Below are positions 21,101-28,918 of a stretch of 64,000 nucleotides of DNA, in pieces. The notes under the pieces were generated by a model, which ran no database searches, was not told the origin of the DNA, and saw only the letters and a program-made list of their open reading frames with translations. The DNA is from Cymbomonas tetramitiformis (lineage: Eukaryota; Chlorophyta; Pyramimonadophyceae; Pyramimonadales; Pyramimonadaceae). The position numbers and the translations under genes are program-made. The stretch is taken from assembly GCA_001247695.2 (NCBI GenBank), contig LGRX02035483.1:124001-188000 (forward strand), given 5' to 3'. Every line of letters starts with the position of its first letter. Positions within the stretch are counted from its first letter, which is position 1.

Positions 21101-22092
21101 CGGCATCCACTTGCGAAAGCTTTTCTGAAAGGAGCGCATCTTATTCGTGGATCGGAAGCATTTCGGAAAGCACCAAACCCTTCGGATGTTACGCCCTCAC
21201 AAGTCCGATAACGGGATCGTGGTCTCAAATTGGGTTCAATCCTTCGACCGAAATCCTGACGCAAACGGGGCTGGGTGATCGCACGTACATCTGTTCCGAT
21301 TCTAACTTGGTCTACGGTCTGGATTATAAAGCTCGCCTGCTCACACTTACTTGCGGCCAAGTGGTTTATTCCGAGCAGCTAAGTTCAGCCAGATGCAACT
21401 CATTGTACGGAGCGAGTAATTACCTCGGTATTGTGAACGACGCTAATAAACCGTCCGGATGCATCTACGAGCCTGGGACAAATGGAGCTGCCGCTACTTA
21501 CTCGTACAACCAAGCCATCACAACAATCCAGTGTCAACCACAGGCGCGATGCGAATGCGAGCGTGTCAAGACGGCGAATACCTTCCAGATTGTGAGCGTC
21601 AGGGGTGGATTTTGTTCTGTCAGTGATGGCGATTTGGAAAGCGATAAGAGAAAACTGCTCGGATATGCCACGGGAAAATTAAGCATCGGAAGCCGGTCCA
21701 CCGATACGGACGCTCAGCCTTCGGGCAATGTCGAAAACGCGCATCGAGTGGAGCTCGCGGCTTCGTCCCGTAGCTCCTCTACTGACAGCTCCGCTACCGA
21801 CGGGTCCGCTTCTTCGACCACTGATATAACGGTTACGACGAACATCGATACGGACGATGAGCACGACGATCACGACTCAAAGAAATTGAAAACGATATTG
21901 ATTGTCGCGCTTACGTTTTGCCTTGTGGTGTTCTTAGTGTTGGTACTCAAGCTCGCTTCCGTGGCATCCAAGGTTCATCAAGTTCTGACCGGAACGATTC
22001 CTCATTGGGTGCTTAAAGAACGCGCGAGGCACGTGAGCGGCAAACGACATTCAACAAAGCACCGTAAGGATCAGAGTTACCTACGTATCTAA
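14668..22092 (+). CDS. Giant repeat-bearing surface protein, main part, 2,474 aa
   Basis: This frame is the same as that of 12997-14166. It opens with the last Cys-rich units, then a region of about 2,200 aa with many cysteines and N-glycosylation sites. One Cys cluster near 15780-15930 weakly resembles a PAN/apple segment. Near the C-terminus (about 21110-21560) two further units carry the KPFGC/KPSGC...C.C pattern of the N-terminal repeats. An RKLL motif, a Ser/Thr/Asp-rich stalk, one membrane helix (about 21890-21960) and a basic tail follow. By topology it is a type I surface protein, perhaps a fibre or adhesin. The Met at 14668 is only the first in the reopened frame, not a likely real start. 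Confidence 0.8.
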   Translation: MAGLMADGYPFGCTYQIDDKGDFHGSYNSGGGATSCDGVSSFCVCVDSLSSPALTLPPSATSAVGSDAFGHTDDCSNLSPSLASLTEEQCSNVAEFTSFSAVAGLMADGYPFGCTYQIDDKGDFHGSYNSGGGATSCDGVSSFCVCVDSLSSPALTLPPSAASAVGSDADGESSGSNTYVVSSTVTFSDLDISAFEDPDFDIDFRSEYISQIEDYLTAMTIPFTEVVITNIKSGSTAVESTVSLDSPSDAMTLSSTLSSNPAGILGSMETAYGSVTSSNVNTVQVSPAYTSPASDASDVYTPTDLTLVSNRTTDLALVSDMSKVREIIALHGNEYETVLVATLVDGMAQLVSIEANGVPHDPVDHPEVYLTCNSNTLKYGALTKYTYCFYACVSDPLCEWVEYDTITKNCKGGQQVCGTQNLISTVNKKRLGIKLRTEVVTHNGAQIAGATFLSATSHVYRPYTSPNTGISCMLEETSSSISACTWSKVSGMELVSYQHVSTGTGNIYELQNIGITSSSYFSGTSFDSYVCPELNSGGRSWPISVNDESLSMKTASCASYLSNDIQSYFAVLIYDSTASPPGGFGHCYLLATCGSSVNPMVSYSDTFGSSLDSSTEVVIMAKEATILPINVDSATGPKTLATAATSANATIYQDFLQRGSAANTYVSAAHHCLTNHHGYYDSGQLAISSVCVPSSCSIWGTTPGYRDQIRFFEDTCEASGEAPQCCANETLVPTLELCSATVDDNAQCVTKITGTAASVGYNEIEYIPNMATFVLPDAALHQSKRAESDLLKDGDQKLTPTCTYKVDVYCDSSYSLGPQSVVLRAGEELSTSYSTHVSKACSQVESDPRLNELVVTRGKQSTHVSREDAAYEKLRVIARSAMAPYSDLAKAPVPMMSALDNFQNMADDTTERGTGFYDARRPTELEWIKDATDQKYAGFVLPNTQSNEDGSTVGQALKSSSAEKSTVFLNAQRDGVPKSGTSRVVARRTIRTTEETVSVCLNLCEKDARFSITAFDKTDFGSDTVYFGSDTLAAHVGGTASIRVKVNGVTYYAPPANSLLSDFSSMHNVTEEDLVVVELRELDSSQDHRRVTYRTLDRQNALRLGGVCIHDLALISNKSYEISAQYGKSGSYSLDSLCSEHQAGSQDVATVNYLTSVLQNTQPIVTSRYPPFRYLQEDPDDWLLRYHNASQFAVLDPDSIYDGYFDEELRAVEKVATTSHQMNILLHKLCDDITIASSDADYDLPIAACLGFTYRMRMNPTKKIQESTPPTYGDFCYNDKPSLFTSKADCEARYTGGCEASSVVTYPKYDDFGNLEDVSVPVGSERLYQPADSSLVDLMETTGRLGGTARSTCGTYRDRMIDFYEAKLFVSYPVTAEVRTEMTDKNVTLDSTLDEVRAKEITRKTIESTDYQVSLKEVADSAALDRVTFLRESMYGVVVNKLSESMRNTSIFVHTDKITAQAFDCGVPLLTSTHIQDTGVFTDLYTLSFMWNNVLKVNGEDVVDNELSFAWGKTQADAMTEILQSQPRTFSFPSKCTSAEADPSSFESYMKVSRVCSTDVSMTWQTNPENATYATDRNASLSNPNCEAQSMEIQFNGQLSDFLDLTSTTTPYHINRQDYAGAYTHKTQLLLREKLHLRSGNTVERDIFYPVIIKTFSLRVMTFSAQAAVVPPAISQLLDVTVQYDHSTYSSVVELSTRMCVSQPLNTSSEFKYTLVDPITNYDAARTNPSFDPEVRALGKPVYGKLADGSSSVPGAMGDLYILNADDSSFDSTVFEGLNDVRFDQIEAISCRLLRQNTGDEAIPGTDPQFTSDDNANEYFEFNCFDRLYACDFDNVDQWENLHIRFGTTFVVKSGSLFTIDPLDPQDVSHFTTISVATTAKSTTQNFDVTMAVDVPASLQNGVDMPTWSEYHAQDSNGISTLRAIVDGTGTAANRIEQEQRFRLTTFFSDVNIRRQYVLYPMSLFAILKTKDAESGNLQSSGKLQSTGGSIQGTKTDLCGIAPSMITDLDAFDKLGKLVPIYQGLFQDGISATDNSFVNPSTMSLSEFFNYGAVSPQLRDVMQSSQIYVSESLREDFFPVHEKGGMDLETSALSWQMFNNIVLDSTDVNTTFELTFCFLGAVATKFDSGYDTAKLLSETRYQEFTASTCESFSERSASYSWIGSISESTKPFGCYALTSPITGSWSQIGFNPSTEILTQTGLGDRTYICSDSNLVYGLDYKARLLTLTCGQVVYSEQLSSARCNSLYGASNYLGIVNDANKPSGCIYEPGTNGAAATYSYNQAITTIQCQPQARCECERVKTANTFQIVSVRGGFCSVSDGDLESDKRKLLGYATGKLSIGSRSTDTDAQPSGNVENAHRVELAASSRSSSTDSSATDGSASSTTDITVTTNIDTDDEHDDHDSKKLKTILIVALTFCLVVFLVLVLKLASVASKVHQVLTGTIPHWVLKERARHVSGKRHSTKHRKDQSYLRI

Positions 22093-22349
22093 GCACTGAC
22101 TTGTCAAAGCAACGATTTAAAACAAGCACAAACAAAAGGCGTGTATCCAAGGACATTTCCTAGCGTACATCGCACACACATCCCAAGAATTATTGTGGCC
22201 AATATTGTTACTAAAAAGAATCATTCAAAAGGGTCTCAAATTGATTTTTGATAATCTATACATTTAAACTGTAAAACCTGCACGATCGGCCTTCATGATA
22301 GTTTTACTTGCGTACTTATGATAGCATTCGACTGCGGTGTAGTGGCCAA

Positions 22350-23261
22350 TCACTCAAGCCGCACCGCGTCGAGCAGGAGGTTCGGGATGCGCTCCCCGAA
22401 GTAAGCTTTCGTGTTGTGCTCCCAGACACGGGTTTGTTGCAGTCGAAGGTAAGCGTCCGTCAATAAAAACTCGTTTGCGGCGGCTTCGGCCTTGATGGCG
22501 TACTCTTTGGTATCCGCGACCAACTTCTCCTCGTACGCCTTCGTCTCGGCTTTGGCACGCACTCGTTCCGCTTCCGTCTTCGTTTTTATGGCGCTCTCCT
22601 CAGCATCTTTCTCAGCCGCCGAAATCGTCTTCAGCCGCTCGGTTTCCATCTGCTTTTGAACCAGCTCCTTCGTTTTCTCTGCCACCAAAGCCGCTGTGCG
22701 TTGCTCTTCCATTGCCTCGTAGTTGCTTCTGATCGAAGGTGGTACGCTGGGCTTGGTCATGCGCACCGCCATGATCGCGACGCCTTGGGCGTGCTTGTCA
22801 AGATCGGTTTGCAACGCCTGTTTCAACAGGTCATCGAGTACGGAAAAGTCTTCCACATACACTTCCCGCAGGGTCTTGTTTGAGCAGAACTGATTGATCT
22901 CGTGATGGATCTTGTCGTGAATCCACGCCTTGTCGTAATCCGTTCCGTACGCCTTCACGATGTCGTAAACCTTATCCTTGCTCAGAGAGTTGACCACCTC
23001 CACTCGCTCAAACTCGGAGAGGATTCCGTCCTTCGTGCCGCACGGAACGTTTTTGATCACGTCGGTCTGCAGTCTGACCTGCACGTCGACCATCTTGGTG
23101 ATCCAGGGCAGGTGCAAGTACAGGCCTGGCTCGACAACGGTTTCCAACAACCTTCCGCCCCGAAAGTATACGCCCACGTATCCTTCTTGTACCATGTGCA
23201 AAGAGTTTGCTCTGCGTGTGCACATCAAGACGCCCACGATGGCGTAAGCCATTCGCATCAT
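22350..23261 (-). CDS. Erlin homologue (SPFH/prohibitin superfamily), 303 aa
   Basis: The protein matches eukaryotic erlins along its length: a short hydrophobic N-terminus, a VGVYFRGG segment, PGLYLHLPW, KNVPCGT, a YDKAWIHDKIHHEINQFC segment, VRMTKPSVPPSIRSNYEAME, a long charged coiled coil, and an ending YFGERIPNLLLD. Cellular erlins are ER-membrane raft proteins that oligomerise and recruit the RING ligase RNF170 to degrade IP3 receptors and other ERAD clients. Length is slightly below the cellular proteins, and a reduced N-terminal anchor is present. A captured host gene is the simplest origin. It is convergent with the giant surface gene; no TATA box is visible. Confidence 0.9.
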   Translation of the reverse strand: MMRMAYAIVGVLMCTRRANSLHMVQEGYVGVYFRGGRLLETVVEPGLYLHLPWITKMVDVQVRLQTDVIKNVPCGTKDGILSEFERVEVVNSLSKDKVYDIVKAYGTDYDKAWIHDKIHHEINQFCSNKTLREVYVEDFSVLDDLLKQALQTDLDKHAQGVAIMAVRMTKPSVPPSIRSNYEAMEEQRTAALVAEKTKELVQKQMETERLKTISAAEKDAEESAIKTKTEAERVRAKAETKAYEEKLVADTKEYAIKAEAAANEFLLTDAYLRLQQTRVWEHNTKAYFGERIPNLLLDAVRLE

Positions 23262-23411
23262 CGCTGTTGAAAGTGGTGTTTCGGAGAAGAGCGCTTTACT
23301 ACGAGTGGGTTTTTTTTCAAAAGATCCAAAAGACTCCGGCGTGATGAAGAGCGTTTTTTACGTACTGCTAGGTGTGGTACAAGACCAGGTGGTTTGGTAG
23401 TTCGATCGACA

Positions 23412-23760
23412 TAATGTGCGGGAGACGCGGCATTTCCCCAGAGCACCAGAAGTCCCGAACCACCAGAAGGCCCGAACCAGAAGTCCCTCCCGCGAGAGGC
23501 TTTCTAGCAAGCACGAGCGTGGCAAAATCACGGATCGAGTGACACATTTTCTGATCGGAGCGAAAACACGCGCGCGCGAAGCACACCCCCCCCCCTACTG
23601 CGCGCGCGCGTAAGTTGAGACTTGGTAGGAATCCGCCGATTTCGTTTCAACGTACAACTTTGAAAACCGAAAAAGCCGTCCTCGCAAAAAATTTCCCGGG
23701 TATCAGTTTTTGGCCAGGGTCGCGGACCTGCGGAACTGGTTTGGCAACGAGGTTGTTAAG
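23412..23760. repeat. Palindrome-centred repeat block, copy A
   Basis: About 350 bp surrounding palindrome 3 are similar to 28490-28755 around palindrome 4. Shared pieces include a GCAAGCACG.GCGT segment to the left and AATCCGCCGA and GTCCTCGC segments to the right. Confidence 0.6.
23567..23612. repeat. CG-palindrome with poly-C loop, copy 3
   Basis: Arms ACGCGCGCGCG and CGCGCGCGCGT flank a run of about ten C. It lies in the 23262-24085 gap, in which I find no gene. Confidence 0.8.
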
Positions 23761-24028
23761 ACAACATTCTTGACAAGTCACCGGAATAACGCAATTGCGA
23801 AGCTCGCCGCGACGACCTCGAAAGCGAAGTCGCTTGGAATATATCTTTAAGTTAATCCAGCTCCGGAAACGACGCGCTTTTTAAATACTTGATAAAACAA
23901 CCTTTTGTACTTCCCTTTTGCGAATTCGAGCAATCACACGACACTTCGCAGAGAGCGTAACTCCTTGTATCTACGCGCTCACACTGGCCATACACATTTA
24001 TAAATGTTACCTTTTGCAGACGCAGGAA

Positions 24029-24036
24029 TATAAATA
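24029..24036 (+). promoter_or_regulatory. TATA box of RING-repeat gene 1
   Basis: TATAAATA, 50-57 nt before the ATG at 24086. The whole interval from TATA to ATG is duplicated before the next gene. Confidence 0.75.
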
Positions 24037-24085
24037 TCCTTGAGAGAACACAGACACAGCACGATTCGTGCGGTAGTATTGCGCA

Positions 24086-25840
24086 ATGTCCGTGTCGATG
24101 TGCATGCCGATGATAAAATACGACGACTACGCGGGCAACCCCGTTAAGGACGACCAGGATTGGGAAAATATCAAACGAGAGAAAACCAGGAATCTTGATG
24201 ACGTGTGCAGCATATGCCTGGAATTTGCCTTCCACAACAACGAAAGTAGAGAGGCATATCAATTTTCCGGATGCGGACACGTGTTTCATGTCGAATGTAT
24301 AGCGAAAGCGCTGGAGACCAACAACAAATGTCCCAATTGTCGAGATCTTGTTAACCCGAGCGATCAAGCTGAGCTAATCACCTTCAGAGGAAAACGAGTA
24401 GAACACAAGAAGGCTTTACACAAGTATATCTTCGATAACAGGAACACGGTACGGCTCGTCGACTTCGGTTTGGAAACGGATCTAGGGAAGCTCATGAAAA
24501 AGTATAAGCTCGAGTACTCAGTGTATAGAGCATTGGTCATAAATGGGACATTGACGGTGGATAATATGCAAGACGTACAAGCCGATCCGAATATCGTGAG
24601 TCGTTTAATCGCTAAAGCCACAGAAAGAAATAGTTACATGGAGAACATCAACAGCAGAATAAAAAAAAAACAGTTGACAACCCAGAATATCGACCTTGTC
24701 CGAGACGACGTAATACGCTACAATCTTATGTTGTGGTTCTGCAAGAAATTAGAAGATGAATCAGATGAATATGAAGGTTTTCTTAGTCGCGGAGGGCCAG
24801 ATTTAACGATGGAGAACATGGAATTCGTTGAAAACGATCTTGATGACAAAGAGCTAAGAGAACTGTACACTTACATCGTCAGGGTGAGTGGAGTGACCTT
24901 GGAGGAGTTCGTTGACTTTTACAATCACTTTGAGGATTACGATCTTCTGGTTGATGCGTACAAAGGTTTAATCCACAGTGAACAGTTATCAATGGATGCC
25001 ATCGAGGACTACCGGCACGATTTAGAAAAGTACAATCTTATGGAGATGGCGTATAGGGTGTCGGCGATCCCTGCAGTACGTGTGACGATGGATAATATCG
25101 AGGATGTTCGGGAGGATTTAGAAAAATACAACCTTATGGAGATGGCGTATAAAGAGTCCATCATCCCCGAAGGGTCGGTGACGATGAGTAATATCGAGCA
25201 AGTTCGGGAGGATTTAAAAAAGTACGACCTCATTGAGATGGCATATAAGAGGTCCATCATCCCCGAACAGTCGGTGACGATGAATAACATCGAGCAAGCT
25301 CGGGAAGATTTAGAAAAGTACAACCTTGTGGGCATGGCGTACGAAAAGTCGATCATCGCCGGACGCCACCTGACGATGGATAATATCAAGGAAGCTCGGA
25401 AAGATTTACAAAAATACGGCCTCATGAAGATGGCGTATAAGGAGTCGATCATCGCTGGACATCATCTGACGATGGATAACCTGAAAGAAGCTCGGACAAA
25501 TTTAAAACAATTCGGCCTTATGACAATGGCCTATAAGGATTCGATTATCGCTGGAGGCTATCTGACGATACATGACATGAAGGCAAATCATGTTCGGAAA
25601 GATTTAAAGAAGTACGGTCTCATGAAGATGGCGTATAAGGAGTGTATCATCAATTCAGGCAGTCTGACGATGGATAACATCGAGAGCTTCCGGAGAGATT
25701 TAGAGCATTACGAGCTTATAAGCGAGGCGTACGAAGAGATGATCCGGCGACATGATATAACTGAGGACAACATGGAAATCGTTCGGCAGGATTTAGAAAA
25801 ATACAATCTCATATCCAAAGTGGGCCCCGCGATCAAATAG
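24086..25840 (+). CDS. RING-H2 protein with helical repeats, paralogue 1, 584 aa
   Basis: An N-terminal C3H2C3 RING spans residues 41-85 (CSIC, GCGHVFHVEC, CPNC), so E3 ubiquitin-ligase activity is likely. The rest is helical. From about residue 280 to the end there are about ten repeats of about 32 aa with the pattern T-MDNIE-x2-R-x-DL-x-KY-x-LM-x-MAYK-x-SII. I do not recognise this repeat; it would form a solenoid suited to substrate binding. A degenerate version lies between the RING and the array. The next gene downstream is a paralogue. No signal peptide or membrane helix is present, so it acts in the cytosol or nucleus. Confidence 0.85.
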   Translation: MSVSMCMPMIKYDDYAGNPVKDDQDWENIKREKTRNLDDVCSICLEFAFHNNESREAYQFSGCGHVFHVECIAKALETNNKCPNCRDLVNPSDQAELITFRGKRVEHKKALHKYIFDNRNTVRLVDFGLETDLGKLMKKYKLEYSVYRALVINGTLTVDNMQDVQADPNIVSRLIAKATERNSYMENINSRIKKKQLTTQNIDLVRDDVIRYNLMLWFCKKLEDESDEYEGFLSRGGPDLTMENMEFVENDLDDKELRELYTYIVRVSGVTLEEFVDFYNHFEDYDLLVDAYKGLIHSEQLSMDAIEDYRHDLEKYNLMEMAYRVSAIPAVRVTMDNIEDVREDLEKYNLMEMAYKESIIPEGSVTMSNIEQVREDLKKYDLIEMAYKRSIIPEQSVTMNNIEQAREDLEKYNLVGMAYEKSIIAGRHLTMDNIKEARKDLQKYGLMKMAYKESIIAGHHLTMDNLKEARTNLKQFGLMTMAYKDSIIAGGYLTIHDMKANHVRKDLKKYGLMKMAYKECIINSGSLTMDNIESFRRDLEHYELISEAYEEMIRRHDITEDNMEIVRQDLEKYNLISKVGPAIK

Positions 25841-25980
25841 GATTCGGTTTTCGCGAGGAGTTGCAATTTGTAGGTTCGCTCTGGCAGTGATCATTTGCGT
25901 GTCGAATCATTAACACCCAGTGATGGTATTACAGTCAACGTAAAAAATGTTCAAATACGACCACTTAAAAGACGTCGGAG

Positions 25981-25988
25981 TATAAATA
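25981..25988 (+). promoter_or_regulatory. TATA box of RING-repeat gene 2
   Basis: TATAAATA, 50-57 nt before the ATG at 26038. Its surroundings are nearly identical to those of the upstream paralogue. Confidence 0.75.
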
Positions 25989-26037
25989 ACCTTGAGGAAA
26001 CACAGACACAGCACGATTCGTGCGGCAGTATTGCGCA

Positions 26038-28338
26038 ATGTCCGTGTCGACGTGCATGCCGATGATAAAATACGACGACTACGCGGGAGAACCCGTCAAA
26101 GACGACGAGGAATGGGTAGAAATCAAACGACAGAAAGAAGAAAGCCGTGATGACGTGTGCAGCATTTGCTTGGAATTCGCCTTCCAAAACGACGAAAATA
26201 GAGAGGCATTTCAAATTTTCGGATGCAAACACGTGTTTCATTTCGAATGCATAGCGGAAGCGCTGAAAGACAACACAAACTGTCCCAATTGTCGACAGCG
26301 TGTTCACCCGACCGATGAGGTTGAAGTATACACCAGAAACCGACTACGGTACAAGCACGCTTTTCAGGAGGATATCCGGAGGAGAAGGATAGGACTCTCT
26401 CATTTCGGTGTCAGAAGCAGCCGACGGAAGGTTATCGAAAAGTACGATCTCGTGTATGAGGTGTATTCCGCACTGGTCGACAATAACGTTCTGACGACGA
26501 ATAACATGAACCACGTCCAAGCCGATCCAGCAGTCGTAATTCGTTTGGAAAATGAAGTTAAAGAGAGACATCGTTATTTAGAAGACATCCGCAGCAGACT
26601 TGACAACCTTCTATTGACGATGGATGATATCGAATGCATCCGAGACAGATTAAAACGCTACAGTTCTCTGGCATGGTTCTGCGAGCAATTAATCTTGACA
26701 CGCAAGTTCACGATGAGTGACATCGAATTCCTTCATGACGATCTCGATTGGCAGCAGTTAAGCGTACTGTATTCCGCACAACGCCGGGTTGAGACAGTGA
26801 CGGTGGATGACGTTCGAGCCGATTTGGTGGTTGGAGATTTTTGTCCTTTAAAGGAATATAGGGTACAACGGACCTTAAACAAAGTTGAGTACATGAAAGA
26901 CACGAAGTACTCGCTCGAAAACCGTTTATTGACAATCGATGATATGAAAAACTCACGCCACCAAACATACTTATCAAACTGCAAACTCTATTTGTGGTTT
27001 TACCAGCAATTGGCCAAGTATTCCGATTTTACGATCGACAATATCAATATGGTCGGAAACCATCTTACTTATGAAGAATTAAGCGTACTGAAGAGTACCC
27101 TAGCTGAAGAGAAGCAGAACAGGATGATCAAGGTACGGCTCATGGAGAAGGAATTATGGCCGACCCAACGGGAGCTCGTGGAAGAGCACGACCTCGTATA
27201 CAAGACGTATTCCGTAATGGTCCAAAATGGGACATTAAGGGTGAATGACATACAGCACGTCCAAGCCGATCCGGTAGTCGCGTTACCGCGTTTGAAATCC
27301 GAAGCTGCAAAAAGAAATAGTTTTATGAAAGACATCAGCAGCAGAGTCGAAGAGAGTCTATTGACAATGGATGATTTCAACTCCGTCCGAGACGACTTAA
27401 AACATTACAATCTTCTGTTGTGGTTCTGCATGAGGTTAATCTATCACAGGAGTGACGACATATTTACGTTCAAGGATATCCATATCGTTCGAGACGAATT
27501 TGATGATGAACAATTAAAAGTGCTGTACGATTGCTGCCTCAAGTTTAACGGTTACGACTTAGATGTGATCTGTTCGCATCGGGAAGAACTCGAGAAGCAC
27601 GATCTTTTGGGTCATGCATACAAACAATTCCTCAGAGATATAGATCCGGATATAGATGAGATCAAGGACCTGCAAAAGGAGTTCAAAAAGTACAATCTCA
27701 CGGCGGATTTAGAGAAGTACGGGCTTATGCATGTGATGTATAAGCAGTACATCATCCCTGAACGCTTAGTGACGATGAATAACATCGAGCAAGTTCGGGA
27801 AGATTTAGTAAAGTACAACCTTGTGGAGATGGTATATAAGGAGTCCATCATCGCTGGACATCATCTGACGATGGATAACCTCGAGGAAGCTCGGAAAGAT
27901 TTAGAGCATTACGAGCTTATGACAATGGCTTATAAGGATTCGATTATCGCTGGGGGATATCTGACGATACACGACATCAAGGTGGATCGTGTACGAAAAG
28001 ATTTGAAGAAGTACGGTCTTATGAAGATGGCGTATAAGAAGTGTATCATCAGTTCAGGCAGTCTGACGATGGATAACATTGAGAGCTTCCGGAAAGATTT
28101 AGAGCAATACGAGCTTATGACAATGGCTTATAAGGATTCGATTATAGCTGGGGGATATCTGACGTTGGATAACATCGAGAGCTTCCGGAAAGATTTAGAG
28201 CATTACGAGCTTATGAGCGGGGCGTACGAAGAGATGGTTCGTCGGCATGATATAACTGAGGACAACATGGGAATCGTTCGGCAGGATTTGGAGAAGTACA
28301 ATCTCATATCTAAAGTCGGCCCCGCGATCAGAGAGTAA
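26038..28338 (+). CDS. RING-H2 protein with helical repeats, paralogue 2, 766 aa
   Basis: The same plan as its upstream neighbour: RING-H2 at about residues 41-85 (CSIC, GCKHVFHFEC, CPNC), then helical repeats. The middle is longer, with two copies of a larger unit that starts YDLVYEVYSALV or HDLVYKTYSVMV and continues to a VQADP motif. The ~32-aa repeats (about seven) occupy the last 260 residues. The N-terminal 100 residues are the most conserved part between the paralogues. An in-frame GTG at 26020 was rejected as start. E3-ligase function is likely from the RING; targets are unknown. Confidence 0.85.
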   Translation: MSVSTCMPMIKYDDYAGEPVKDDEEWVEIKRQKEESRDDVCSICLEFAFQNDENREAFQIFGCKHVFHFECIAEALKDNTNCPNCRQRVHPTDEVEVYTRNRLRYKHAFQEDIRRRRIGLSHFGVRSSRRKVIEKYDLVYEVYSALVDNNVLTTNNMNHVQADPAVVIRLENEVKERHRYLEDIRSRLDNLLLTMDDIECIRDRLKRYSSLAWFCEQLILTRKFTMSDIEFLHDDLDWQQLSVLYSAQRRVETVTVDDVRADLVVGDFCPLKEYRVQRTLNKVEYMKDTKYSLENRLLTIDDMKNSRHQTYLSNCKLYLWFYQQLAKYSDFTIDNINMVGNHLTYEELSVLKSTLAEEKQNRMIKVRLMEKELWPTQRELVEEHDLVYKTYSVMVQNGTLRVNDIQHVQADPVVALPRLKSEAAKRNSFMKDISSRVEESLLTMDDFNSVRDDLKHYNLLLWFCMRLIYHRSDDIFTFKDIHIVRDEFDDEQLKVLYDCCLKFNGYDLDVICSHREELEKHDLLGHAYKQFLRDIDPDIDEIKDLQKEFKKYNLTADLEKYGLMHVMYKQYIIPERLVTMNNIEQVREDLVKYNLVEMVYKESIIAGHHLTMDNLEEARKDLEHYELMTMAYKDSIIAGGYLTIHDIKVDRVRKDLKKYGLMKMAYKKCIISSGSLTMDNIESFRKDLEQYELMTMAYKDSIIAGGYLTLDNIESFRKDLEHYELMSGAYEEMVRRHDITEDNMGIVRQDLEKYNLISKVGPAIRE

Positions 28339-28489
28339 AATTAATACTGCATGAGGTCGCAGTGACCACAAGTGGATCAAAAGAAAATATCACATAACAC
28401 TATCGTCGTCTGACCACTCGAAATTTCAGGTTAGATGCCACGACAAACGATCTAAAAGAATGGAGGTATCTTAGATACCAAACTCTTCG

Positions 28490-28755
28490 CAACGAAAAGT
28501 GCAAGAAAACCTCAGAATTCCGCCCGCGAGCGACCCGTCAGCAAGCACGGGCGTCACAAATTCACGGGTCGAGTTGAATTTTAGATAATCACAAAAACAC
28601 GCGCGCGCGAGGAGCACCCCCCCCCCTACTGCGCGCGCGCACGGATTGACACCTTGCTTCAATCCGCCGAACCGGGTTCGACTTACCGCCTCGGAAACCC
28701 AAATTTCGTCCTCGCGGAGTCTTTTTTGAGGTCAATTTTTGGCGGCGGGGGTTTT
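28490..28755. repeat. Palindrome-centred repeat block, copy B
   Basis: Similar to 23412-23760 on both sides of the palindrome, but diverged. Confidence 0.6.
28597..28643. repeat. CG-palindrome with poly-C loop, copy 4
   Basis: Arms ACGCGCGCGCG and GCGCGCGCGC flank a run of ten C. It lies in the gap between paralogue 2 and the 391-aa gene. Confidence 0.8.
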
Positions 28756-28873
28756 TCGAATCCGGTCGTGTGAATGATAAACACATGTGAACTTATTTCG
28801 AGTGTGATCGCGTGTGTTTTGCCTTGGGACTATAAAGCTTTATGTAATTTGGTGGTATCGTCGGACGTGATTA

Positions 28874-28881
28874 TATAAATA
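28874..28881 (+). promoter_or_regulatory. TATA box of the 391-aa gene
   Basis: TATAAATA, 38-45 nt before the ATG at 28919. Confidence 0.75.
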
Positions 28882-28918
28882 CGTCTACATCTGCAAACCT
28901 GCAAACAAATCTCTCAAA

